A stretch of DNA of 13,020 nucleotides, taken from assembly GCA_910586285.1 (NCBI GenBank), contig CAJUGR010000023.1, positions 4,616-17,635 on the forward strand, written 5' to 3'. Below the pieces are notes generated by a model. It did no database searches, had not been told where the DNA came from, and saw only the letters and a list, made by a program, of their open reading frames with translations. Each line of letters starts with the position of its first letter. Positions within the stretch are counted from its first letter, which is position 1. Below are positions 1 through 5,697 of the stretch, in pieces. A program made the position numbers and the translations under genes. The stretch is from an uncultured Erysipelotrichaceae bacterium (GTDB taxonomy: Bacteria; Bacillota_I; Bacilli_A; Erysipelotrichales; Erysipelotrichaceae).

Positions 1-552
1 AAGGATAAAGACAAAGAGAATGATAAAAATAAGGATCAGCCGGTAACGAATATTGACGAAGAGCCTGATACGGATCCGGATAATGAAGATAAGAAGGACA
101 ATTCGAAGCAGATTGCGAAAATTAACGGACAGATTACTGCCTATAACAAGCAAATTGAGGATGATAATCAGAAAATTGCCGCCGCGAAAAAGGTACAAAA
201 GGAAAATCAAGTGGATGAAAATGTGTTAGGAGATCGTCGTACTCGTAGAGGTGAAGCGGCTCGAAATATTGAACTCTTGAATACGGATATTGAATCCTAT
301 AATAGTCAATGTTCATCTGATAGTCGCGATGAAGAATTCTGCAGTAGTTTTAATATTGATGAAAAAACAAATGAATTGAAATCTTTACAGAGTCAATTGA
401 CACAATTGGATTCAGAGGTTAGCGCTTTAGAAAATAAGAAGAAATTATTTGATCAGGCTAATGTTACCATTACAAAATTGAATGATGAAGTAGAAAAGCT
501 GAACAATGAAATAACACGATTAAATAAAGAATTACAGTCATTGTCGCAATAA
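1..552 (+). CDS. C-terminal part of an acidic coiled-coil protein, function unknown (5' end outside window)
   Basis: The frame is open from the first base to the TAA at 550-552, giving 183 residues; the N-terminus lies outside the window. I do not recognise a family. The first ~35 residues are a low-complexity, highly charged stretch rich in Lys, Asp, Glu and Asn, typical of a flexible linker. Residues ~36-70 and ~115-183 show heptad-like spacing of Leu/Ile with many Gln, Glu, Lys and Asn, so they are probably coiled coil. Between them lie two cysteines (about residues 104 and 114), which could cap an antiparallel helical hairpin if oxidised. A GTG at 211 could be mistaken for a start, but it has no ribosome binding site and the same frame and composition continue upstream. 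The gene ends 42 nt before a good terminator, so it is the last gene of its transcript. A surface or exported protein is possible, but nothing here proves it. Confidence 0.75.
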   Translation, partial: KDKDKENDKNKDQPVTNIDEEPDTDPDNEDKKDNSKQIAKINGQITAYNKQIEDDNQKIAAAKKVQKENQVDENVLGDRRTRRGEAARNIELLNTDIESYNSQCSSDSRDEEFCSSFNIDEKTNELKSLQSQLTQLDSEVSALENKKKLFDQANVTITKLNDEVEKLNNEITRLNKELQSLSQ

Positions 553-594
553 CATGTGCATTGTACTCAATGTTAAGATGGGATGATATTTATG

Positions 595-617
595 GGAAAG
601 CGATGGCTTTCCTTTTT
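595..617 (+). terminator. Intrinsic terminator after the coiled-coil gene
   Basis: A perfect 7-bp stem, GGAAAGC (595-601) with GCTTTCC (606-612), has a GATG loop and is followed directly by TTTTT (613-617). It lies 42 nt past the stop codon of the upstream gene on the same strand. Confidence 0.85.
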
Positions 618-715
618 CCTAACTTGTTCTTGTTCTGATTGAGAAAAATGATAAATAGGGACATAATAAAGATAGCAGTAAGGCAGGTAAGAAAGATGTA
701 TTATATAGATACTGA

Positions 716-1409
716 TACACCGATAATTTAAATGACGATATTTATGTGAATAAAAGTCTATTGATTGAGTAAGCGAATCACATAATCGGTAAAAGAAAAT
801 ATTATGTGTGTATTACACGGCCAAGATGCTTTGGTAAAACGAGCAATGTTACGATGTTGGGGGCTATTACTCAGTTGGCTTTGATGCATCGAACTTATTT
901 AGGGGGGTAAGAATTGAAGAAGGTTCTTCTTATGAAAAACACTTAATTAAGCATCATGTGATCTATATTAATTTTAGTCGTTTTCCAGATCATTGTGACT
1001 GTTTTGATGATGATCTTGACTGCGTAAAGTTTTGCTTGAAAGCAGAATTATTGGACGGAGACAGGACCGATGAATGAGGTTGCGGATGTGATTGAACAGA
1101 GAAATGAAAAGCGGGACACCGATAGGCGCGCTGTGCGAAGGCTTTGTGGCCTATTTATTCACTCCAAAAAGATAACAATATCCGCCGGTCATATTAGAAT
1201 TGAAATATGATAAAAGCGCAGAAGATGTGATCGTTCAGATCTACGAAAGGAAATATATTGACAAGGTAAAGGATCACAAAGGGATCTTACTTGTAGGTAT
1301 TAATTATGATAAGCAAATCAAACATTATGAAAGCATCATTGAAACATACAGGCAGCGTAACAACTGCCTTTTACTGAAACGAAGATTTATAATAGAAACA
1401 AAAACATAA
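716..1409 (+). pseudogene. Remnant of AAA-ATPase-like / PD-(D/E)XK nuclease gene (PF09820 + DUF1703 type)
   Basis: Three fragments in different frames resemble successive parts of one known architecture. Frame 2 from 716 reads DDIYVNKSLLIE, a TAA stop at 770-772, then ITRPRCFGKTSNVTML, which matches the N-terminal signature and Walker A-like TRPRRFGKT motif of the family. After a frameshift near 895-907 (a GGGGGG run at 902-907), frame 1 reads LFRGVRIEEGSSYEKHLIKH and then VIYINFSRF up to a TGA near 1074-1076. Frame 3 from about 1176 reads PPVILELKYDKSAEDVI, a run of KYIDKVKDHKGILLVGINYD and a stop at 1407-1409, which is the C-terminal nuclease-like domain with its conserved ELK core. Intact members are roughly 500-550 residues. 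Only about 190 survive here, so most of the middle is deleted (between about 1065 and 1180). The ATPase role of intact copies is poorly known. No start codon or ribosome binding site remains, so the gene is dead. Confidence 0.8.
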
Positions 1410-1634
1410 AAATGCACATACTGATGATTTGAAGGTTACAGTAAGCTTCACAACAGCATGAAAGAGCCATTTGCGATGACGTTTGAAAAATACAGAGCAT
1501 AATAAAAGGCCCCTTTGAGGGGCAGGCAATAAAAGTGCTGTGGATACCGAAGCTTTCATGGCGCATTATGATCGTAACGGTCGATGCTCGATCAGGGTGT
1601 GTAGGCCATATCTTTCAGCCATAATAACGGTTCA
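1410..1634. other. Intergenic stretch between the pseudogene and glmS
   Basis: No convincing gene is present. A 15-codon ORF near 1458 and an open stretch near 1535-1620 show no recognisable motif or ribosome binding site and may be further debris of the decayed gene. The only clear element is the glmS terminator hairpin at 1501-1523. Confidence 0.5.
1501..1523 (-). terminator. Intrinsic terminator of glmS
   Basis: Read on the minus strand, GCCCCT pairs with AGGGGC around a CAA loop (1523 to 1509) and is followed by CTTTTATT (1508 to 1501). It lies about 110 nt past the glmS stop codon on the same strand. The uridine tract is short and interrupted, so strength is uncertain. Confidence 0.7.
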
Positions 1635-3452
1635 CTATTCTACGGTGACACTTTTTGCCAAATTGCGAGGTTGATCAATTTCACAACCACGCTGTACGGC
1701 AGTTTCATAAGCGATCAGTTGAAGCGGGATGATTGTTGTGATGCCTTGAAGAAAAGGATTCAGATGAGGAACGATGATGGCTTCATCCGCAACTGCTTTA
1801 TCAACAGGAAGATGATCTGCTGCAATCAGTATGACATGGGCACCGCGAGCCTTGACTTCCTTGATATTACTGATAGTTTTATCCAACAGAGCTGCATCCG
1901 TTGCAATGGCAATGACCGGTGTCCCTTGGGTGATTAGGGAAATTGTTCCGTGCTTCATTTCACCGGCTCCATATGCCTCGGCATGAATATAAGATATTTC
2001 CTTTAATTTTAATGCGCCTTCTAAACTGAGCGCATAATCCAACCCGCGTCCGATAAAATAACAGTCACTGTACGGCGCGATGGCAGCTGCTATCGCTTTG
2101 TAGTGCGGCGCGTGAATGAGCTGTTCCATCTGCGAGGATAATTGCGAAAGTTCCTGTTGGATAACGGTAATTTCGGTTTCGTTAAGTTGGTGGCGCATGA
2201 GTGCAAATTTGATTGCGAACAAGGCCATCCATGCCACCTGTCCACAATAAGCTTTGGTTGTCGCAACGCTGATTTCTTTGCCGGCTAAAATTTCATAAAA
2301 CAGATCCGCTTCCCTTGCCATGGTACTTTCCCGGTTATTTACAAGCGCCAGTGTTTTGACACCGTGTTCCTTAGCTAAACGCATGGCCGCGATGGTATCG
2401 GCTGTTTCTCCCGATTGAGAAATGAGAACCACTAACAAATGTGGATGAAATAACGGGTTGGCGTATCGATATTCACTAGCAACTTCACAAATCGTGCGAA
2501 TGCGAACTTTCTGCTCTAATAAAACCTTCGCAATCATTCCGGCATACATGGCACTGCCACAGGCAACAATATGAATCTCTTCAATATTCGCAAAATCATC
2601 CATTGTTTGCATCAGATCATTGACGCCGTGAGGCATATAGCGTTCTAACAGCCTTGTGATGACATGACTTTCCTCATGGATTTCTTTCAACATATAATGT
2701 GGGAAATCTCCTTTGGTGATATCATGCGCTTGAACATCACTTTTTTTGATCGTCTTTTGAATAAAATCTCCGTCCAATGTTTTAATAATCGCCCCGCGTT
2801 CATCCACCTTGGCAATTTCATCGTGCTTTAATTCGATATAGCGATTCGTATAGGATAAAAAAGCACTGATATCGCTGGCAATAAAGGTCTCATTAGTTCC
2901 GATGCCGATAATCAGCGGACTGTTCTTGCGCATCGCATAGATACTGGTGGGGTCATCTGCAAACAGAATCGCAAACGCAAACGATCCCTTTAACTGCGTA
3001 TAGGCGTAAGCAAGAGTCTTTTGTTTATCTTTACATCTTTGATAAGCTTCGTTGATTACAGCGGCTGCGACTTCACTGTCGGTATCGCTGTGGAAGGAAT
3101 ACCCCTTTTGGATAAGTTCGGCTTTTAGTTCTTGACAATTTTCAATGATACCGTTGTGTACCAGCGTAACGATACCGTTGGTATGAGGATGAGCATTACA
3201 TTCATTGGGCTCACCGTGTGTAGCCCATCGGGTATGCGCAATGCCGACGGTGCCGCTTTGCGCATGGGCAGCGGCCAGTGCATCCTGTAAATCAGACACT
3301 TTACCCTTTGCTTTTATGACTTGGATTCTTCCGTTGATCACACTGGCTAATCCGGCAGAATCGTATCCGCGATACTCCAATGCCCGCAAGCCTTCTAATA
3401 ATATGGTATTCGAACGAGCCTGTTGACCCGCATAAGCAATAATTCCACACAT
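1635..3452 (-). CDS. glmS: Glutamine--fructose-6-phosphate aminotransferase (isomerizing)
   Basis: GlmS makes glucosamine-6-phosphate and glutamate from fructose-6-phosphate and glutamine in the cytoplasm. This is the first committed step toward UDP-GlcNAc for peptidoglycan. The protein is 605 residues, usual for the family. It begins MCGIIAYAG, so Cys2 becomes the N-terminal catalytic nucleophile after Met removal. The glutaminase domain (about 2-220) has the typical RGYDSAG, HTRWATHG, HNGIIEN and SDTDSE motifs. Two SIS sugar-isomerase domains follow, with ACGSAMYAG and SQSGETADT in the first, and the chain ends in the classic DQPRNLAKSVTVE. I chose the ATG at 3452 over one seven codons upstream because only this start places Cys at position 2 and sits 10 nt after AAAAGGAG. 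The gene is monocistronic, with its own promoter, a glmS ribozyme in the leader and a downstream terminator. Confidence 0.98.
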   Translation of the reverse strand: MCGIIAYAGQQARSNTILLEGLRALEYRGYDSAGLASVINGRIQVIKAKGKVSDLQDALAAAHAQSGTVGIAHTRWATHGEPNECNAHPHTNGIVTLVHNGIIENCQELKAELIQKGYSFHSDTDSEVAAAVINEAYQRCKDKQKTLAYAYTQLKGSFAFAILFADDPTSIYAMRKNSPLIIGIGTNETFIASDISAFLSYTNRYIELKHDEIAKVDERGAIIKTLDGDFIQKTIKKSDVQAHDITKGDFPHYMLKEIHEESHVITRLLERYMPHGVNDLMQTMDDFANIEEIHIVACGSAMYAGMIAKVLLEQKVRIRTICEVASEYRYANPLFHPHLLVVLISQSGETADTIAAMRLAKEHGVKTLALVNNRESTMAREADLFYEILAGKEISVATTKAYCGQVAWMALFAIKFALMRHQLNETEITVIQQELSQLSSQMEQLIHAPHYKAIAAAIAPYSDCYFIGRGLDYALSLEGALKLKEISYIHAEAYGAGEMKHGTISLITQGTPVIAIATDAALLDKTISNIKEVKARGAHVILIAADHLPVDKAVADEAIIVPHLNPFLQGITTIIPLQLIAYETAVQRGCEIDQPRNLAKSVTVE

Positions 3453-3462
3453 AATAAAAACA

Positions 3463-3470
3463 CTCCTTTT
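3463..3470 (-). promoter_or_regulatory. Ribosome binding site that fixes the glmS start
   Basis: Minus-strand AAAAGGAG lies 10 nt before the ATG at 3452-3450. The longer in-frame start at 3473 would fall upstream of this site, so it is excluded. Confidence 0.8.
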
Positions 3471-3545
3471 CACTGGGAATCAAAAAACAACCGTGACAAA
3501 AATACTGCTTTTGTACAGCGTATTATCATCTATTTTATTATGTGA

Positions 3546-3670
3546 TAAAAAGAACTTTGTCATGCTTTTGCACATTTGTATCTTTTTTACGATGCACATT
3601 CACCGTGACAGCACCCGCCGAATCTTTCGATACTCTGTCAACCTCGTCACTCCAAAGGGAGCCTGGCGCT
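3546..3670 (-). ncRNA. glmS ribozyme (glucosamine-6-phosphate-responsive self-cleaving leader)
   Basis: Read on the minus strand, the leader contains the conserved core of the glmS ribozyme in order. AGCGCCAGG (from 3670) holds the cleavage site, expected between A3670 and G3669. Next comes a small hairpin, CTCC-CTTT-GGAG, then GACGAGG (3648-3642), then TATCGAA and TTCGGCGGG (3622-3614). GACAG and CTGTC bracket that core where the B. subtilis RNA, as I recall it, has a different but equally complementary pair, which is covariation supporting the fold. A further stem, CGGTG/CATCG, and a 3' domain closed by AAAAAG/CTTTTT around a GTGC-AAAA-GCAT hairpin correspond to P3 and P4. In characterised examples, glucosamine-6-phosphate is the cofactor for cleavage, and the cut mRNA is degraded. 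The 3' boundary is approximate. Confidence 0.93.
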
Positions 3671-3716
3671 CATTAACCTCACTTACGATCCTCCTCAGTG
3701 ATGATAACTGAATATT

Positions 3717-3745
3717 AGTATAATCAAAACAACAGGGTTTCGCAA
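3717..3745 (-). promoter_or_regulatory. glmS promoter (sigma-A type)
   Basis: On the minus strand, a -35 TTGCGA (3745-3740) and a -10 TATACT (3722-3717) are separated by exactly 17 nt. Transcription would start near 3710, about 40 nt before the ribozyme cleavage site, giving a leader of roughly 258 nt. Confidence 0.75.
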
Positions 3746-3747
3746 TA

Positions 3748-3822
3748 GCTTTTTTTCCTTTTTTGTATCTGCTTTTTCCTTTTTTGTATCTGTGCAACGC
3801 ATAATCGCTTCTTTTGTATTCT
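3748..3822 (-). repeat. A-tract direct repeats upstream of the glmS promoter
   Basis: Two near-identical 21-23-bp units (plus strand 3748-3770 and 3771-3791) each contain a CC flanked by T-runs and then GTATCT. A degenerate third copy lies at about 3807-3822. On the glmS strand these are A-tracts ending next to the -35 box and repeating at about two helical turns. That position and spacing suit an UP element or a bent-DNA activator of the promoter, although slippage at a homopolymer would look the same. Confidence 0.6.
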
Positions 3823-3859
3823 GTGAACTTTTATGGTAGCGCTTTATTAAATAAAGCAG

Positions 3860-3890
3860 AAATCAAGTATACATACCTGTGATTTTTTTT
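3860..3890 (+). terminator. Possible weak terminator-like hairpin in the divergent intergenic region
   Basis: AAATCA (3860-3865) pairs with TGATTT (3880-3885), with a small inner GTA/TAC pairing, and the 3' arm runs into a tract of eight T. No upstream gene on this strand needs it, and the stem is AT-only apart from one C-G pair. It could shield the next promoter from readthrough antisense to glmS, or be chance. Confidence 0.3.
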
Positions 3891-3933
3891 GATTGCTGTG
3901 AGTAAAAATAATGCAAACGCGGAAAACATGCGA

Positions 3934-3990
3934 CAATTTATAAATTGACGCAAACTGCGCCAATCAATATGATTGGTAAAATTTTCCAAT
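3934..3990 (+). promoter_or_regulatory. Cluster of palindromes over the HTH promoter, probable operator
   Basis: A perfect 14-bp palindrome, CAATTTATAAATTG (3934-3947), overlaps the -35 box. A perfect 7-bp inverted repeat, CCAATCA-ATA-TGATTGG (3960-3976), covers the -10 box. A third near-palindrome with ATTGG/CCAAT arms spans 3972-3990 and shares a half-site with the second. This arrangement is typical of autorepression by a dimeric Cro/CI-type protein such as those encoded just downstream. That assignment is inferred from position only. Confidence 0.55.
3945..3973 (+). promoter_or_regulatory. Promoter of the helix-turn-helix gene pair
   Basis: A -35 TTGACG (3945-3950) and a -10 TATGAT (3968-3973) are 17 nt apart, each matching consensus at five of six positions. 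Transcription should start near 3980, about 40 nt before the first helix-turn-helix gene. It diverges from the glmS promoter. Confidence 0.75.
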
Positions 3991-4020
3991 ATAATTATGT
4001 CATAACAATGGAGGGGTAAT

Positions 4021-4359
4021 ATGATCACATTCGGAGGAATCATGAAATTGCAGATGGAGAAGTTGAATATCAAACAGGAAGTGCTGGCAAGGGAGTTAAA
4101 TATTGCCCGGACAACGGTTACATCCTATTGTAATGATAAACGTCAGCCGGACTTTGAAATGATGACAAAAATCTGTTATTGCCTAAAAATTAATCTGTCG
4201 CAAGTACTTTCTTTGGCTCATTATAATAATGACGATTTCATATTACATGATGATTATGAATATAAAGTCAATCAGGCGGCACGTAAGATTAAGAAAAGTG
4301 AGCAAACGAGATTTTTACGTGCTGTTATGTTTCTTTCGGAGTTGATGGAAGAAAAATAA
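4021..4359 (+). CDS. Small Cro/CI-type (HTH_3) transcriptional regulator, first of a paralogous pair
   Basis: A 112-residue protein with an N-terminal XRE/Cro-type helix-turn-helix. Residues ~16-55 run from KQEVLARELNI through TTVTSYCNDKRQPDFEMM, in which the second helix and the recognition helix can be seen. The C-terminal ~40 residues are mostly helical, have no enzyme motif, and end in an FLRAVMFLSEL segment that is clearly shared with the next gene. It probably binds DNA as a dimer; the target is unknown. The start at 4021 follows GGAGGGG at 4010-4016 and keeps helix 1 whole. A second ATG at 4042, with GGAGG just before it, is a possible alternative. A canonical promoter overlapped by palindromes lies directly upstream, suggesting autoregulation. 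No toxin, phage gene or peptidase domain accompanies it. Confidence 0.85.
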   Translation: MITFGGIMKLQMEKLNIKQEVLARELNIARTTVTSYCNDKRQPDFEMMTKICYCLKINLSQVLSLAHYNNDDFILHDDYEYKVNQAARKIKKSEQTRFLRAVMFLSELMEEK

Positions 4360-4382
4360 ATCATTTGCACACTATGGTATTG

Positions 4383-4411
4383 TTTACAGGTTCACTTTTC
4401 TCTGATAATAT
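4383..4411 (+). promoter_or_regulatory. Candidate promoter of the second HTH gene
   Basis: A -35-like TTTACA (4383-4388) is followed by TAATAT (4406-4411) at 17 nt, or by GATAAT (4404-4409) at 15 nt. It lies in the 80-nt gap between the two helix-turn-helix genes, so the second gene may be transcribed on its own as well as with the first. Confidence 0.45.
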
Positions 4412-4426
4412 CTTTGTAAGAGGTCA

Positions 4427-4432
4427 GGGAGG
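4427..4432 (+). promoter_or_regulatory. Ribosome binding site that fixes the start of the second HTH gene
   Basis: GGGAGG at 4427-4432 is 7 nt from the ATG at 4440 but only 1 nt from the ATG at 4434. The in-frame ATG at 4365 has no such site. The start is therefore 4440. Confidence 0.75.
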
Positions 4433-4439
4433 AATGAAA

Positions 4440-4790
4440 ATGGATGAGATTTGGAAAAAAGCGGTCATAGCGGCTATGGAAAAAAAAGGTTATACCAGAG
4501 AACAACTTGCGGCAGAAATGGAAATCAGTGTGAAAGAATTAAACCGTATATTGAGCGGTGATTGCCGAATTTCATTGGAACAGCTGTCTGAATTTACGAA
4601 TTTGCTGGAAATGGATATGAATAAAGTTTTAGGAATAGAATATGAAGAAGAACATGAACTGTTACTGAGTGATGAATTGGAGATCAAAATCAATGAAATT
4701 GCCCGTGCAATTCCTAAAGGCAATCGATCAAATTTTCTGCGTGCTTTAATCTATTTATCCGGTTGCTTTTATAATAATAAGAATGGATAA
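4440..4790 (+). CDS. Small Cro/CI-type (HTH_3) transcriptional regulator, second of a paralogous pair
   Basis: A 116-residue protein starting MDEIWKKAVIAAMEKKG. The HTH_3 domain spans residues ~5-60, with YTREQLAAEMEISVKELNRI forming helices two and three. It is a paralogue of the preceding gene: the C-terminal segments align without gaps over 29 residues with about 13 identities, including an FLRA core. The recognition-helix region differs (ISVKELNRIL against IARTTVTSYC), so the two probably read different DNA sites or have split roles after duplication. The product is acidic in its middle part. It ends just before a terminator, which closes a two-gene unit. The regulated process is unknown; neighbouring glmS and upp-atp are candidates only by proximity. 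Confidence 0.85.
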   Translation: MDEIWKKAVIAAMEKKGYTREQLAAEMEISVKELNRILSGDCRISLEQLSEFTNLLEMDMNKVLGIEYEEEHELLLSDELEIKINEIARAIPKGNRSNFLRALIYLSGCFYNNKNG

Positions 4791-4814
4791 TCAAGCATAA
4801 AAAGTAAAAAGCAT

Positions 4815-4840
4815 AACAGCCTCGGTTGTTTGTTTTTTTT
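4815..4840 (+). terminator. Intrinsic terminator of the HTH gene pair
   Basis: AACAGC (4815-4820) pairs with GTTGTT (4825-4830, one G-U pair) around CTCG and is followed by TGTTTTTTTT. It lies 25 nt past the stop codon and separates this unit from the upp-atp operon. Confidence 0.8.
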
Positions 4841-4972
4841 GTGGCTGAAAAAGCTTAGTTATAAACAGCGTATTCAGTAACATAATAATTATGAACACGA
4901 TTTCTTTGGAAGTTTATACCTTGGTAAATTTATGAAAAAGGCAAGATAACACTAAAAATTCAATGACAACCA

Positions 4973-4981
4973 TGTTATAAT
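4973..4981 (+). promoter_or_regulatory. Probable upp-atp operon promoter (extended -10)
   Basis: TGTTATAAT contains a perfect TATAAT (4976-4981) preceded by the extended -10 TGn element. No good -35 box is present at 16-18 nt, which extended -10 promoters can tolerate. The predicted start near 4988 falls just before a long stem-loop, leaving a leader of about 88 nt to upp. Confidence 0.6.
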
Positions 4982-4990
4982 AATCGTGGT

Positions 4991-5058
4991 TGTAATTGAC
5001 AAAAAAGGAAATTTGTCTAATTACAGGTAAGAGGAATCGTGCTAGACTATGACACGAT
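4991..5058 (+). promoter_or_regulatory. Structured 5' leader of the upp-atp mRNA
   Basis: A 13-bp stem with one bulged T forms between TGTAATTGACAAA (4991-5003) and TTTGTCTAATTACA (5012-5025). A second, 6-bp hairpin pairs ATCGTG (5036-5041) with CACGAT (5053-5058). A further ATCGTG copy at 4983-4988 could compete for the same CACGAT if it is in the transcript. No T-tract follows either stem, so a simple attenuator is not evident. A 5' stabilising structure or a protein-binding site is more likely. Confidence 0.5.
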
Positions 5059-5061
5059 ACC

Positions 5062-5068
5062 AAAGGAG
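5062..5068 (+). promoter_or_regulatory. Ribosome binding site that fixes the upp start
   Basis: AAAGGAG ends 7 nt before the ATG at 5076. In-frame ATGs at 5049 and 5070 lie upstream of, or practically on, this site and are excluded. Confidence 0.8.
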
Positions 5069-5075
5069 AATGATT

Positions 5076-5696
5076 ATGCTGAAAGTATTGAAGCATCCTT
5101 TGATTACGCACAAGCTGACACAGATGCGTAAAAAGGAAACAGGCACGAAGGATTTTCGCCAGAATTTGGATGAGATTGCCGGATTGATGGCATATGAAAT
5201 CACCCGTGATTTGCCAACGGTTCCTGTCGATATTGCGACACCGGTTGCGATGTGCCATAGCTATGAATTGGAAAAAGAAATTATTCTGGTTCCGATTTTA
5301 CGAGCAGGCTTGGGTATGGTGAACGGAATCTGTGATTTGATTCCGACCGTAAAAGTGGCGCATGTCGGTTTGTATCGTGATGAGGAAACACTGGAACCAC
5401 ACGTTTATTTTGAAAAATATCCTAATGGGATAGAGGATGCCATTGTGATGATCGTGGATCCGATGTTAGCAACGGGTGGTAGCGCTACGGCGGCGATTGA
5501 GATGGTCAAAAAGCGAGGTGCCAAAAATATTCGGCTGGTATGTCTGGTCGGAGCGCCGGAAGGTGTCAAAGTTGTTGAGCGTGAACATCCCGATGTGGAT
5601 ATTTACCTTGCCGCGTTGGATGAGAAACTGAATGAAAAGGGCTATATCGTTCCGGGTTTGGGTGATGCCGGCGATCGGATTTTCGGTACAAAGTAA
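5076..5696 (+). CDS. upp: Uracil phosphoribosyltransferase
   Basis: Upp salvages uracil by joining it to PRPP to give UMP and pyrophosphate in the cytoplasm. The protein is 206 residues, close to the usual 208-209. Visible family motifs are HPLITHKLT and TGTKDFR near the N-terminus, VPILRAGLGM (substrate pocket and dimer region), the PRPP-binding loop VDPMLATGGSA at about residues 128-138, and the C-terminal GYIVPGLGDAGDRIFGTK that binds uracil. The whole chain aligns well with B. subtilis Upp as I recall it. It is the first gene of the operon, and its stop codon is 1 nt from the atpZ start. This is the same gene order as upp-atpI in B. subtilis, so pyrimidine salvage and ATP synthase share a transcript here. 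Confidence 0.97.
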   Translation: MLKVLKHPLITHKLTQMRKKETGTKDFRQNLDEIAGLMAYEITRDLPTVPVDIATPVAMCHSYELEKEIILVPILRAGLGMVNGICDLIPTVKVAHVGLYRDEETLEPHVYFEKYPNGIEDAIVMIVDPMLATGGSATAAIEMVKKRGAKNIRLVCLVGAPEGVKVVEREHPDVDIYLAALDEKLNEKGYIVPGLGDAGDRIFGTK

Positions 5697-5697
5697 G

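Noticed and set aside
211..552. The coiled-coil ORF as a complete 113-residue gene starting at GTG 211
   Set aside because: The same frame is open and compositionally continuous back to base 1, and no ribosome binding site precedes 211.
559..572. Hairpin CATTG-TACT-CAATG just after the first gene
   Set aside because: It has no T-tract. The better terminator is at 595-617.
1200..1409. A 69-codon ORF with a TTG start inside the pseudogene
   Set aside because: It is the surviving C-terminal part of the nuclease-like domain. The homologous frame extends upstream of the TTG, and there is no ribosome binding site or full domain.
1535..1620. An open stretch reading VDTEAFMAHYDRNG as a phage or replication protein fragment
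   Set aside because: Only a few residues are suggestive, there is no start signal, and the similarity is too weak to name a family.
3600..3797. A minus-strand ORF with RYKKGK repeats upstream of glmS
   Set aside because: It runs through the A-tract repeats, the promoter and the ribozyme core. The repeated peptide is simply the DNA repeat translated.
3748..3822. The T-rich repeats as a CRISPR array
   Set aside because: There are only two to three copies, directly abutting and without spacers, and no cas genes are near.
4996..5001. A perfect TTGACA as the -35 box of the upp promoter
   Set aside because: No acceptable -10 lies 16-18 nt downstream (AATTAC/ATTACA), and the hexamer is part of the 13-bp inverted repeat. 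The TGTTATAAT at 4973-4981 is a better promoter.
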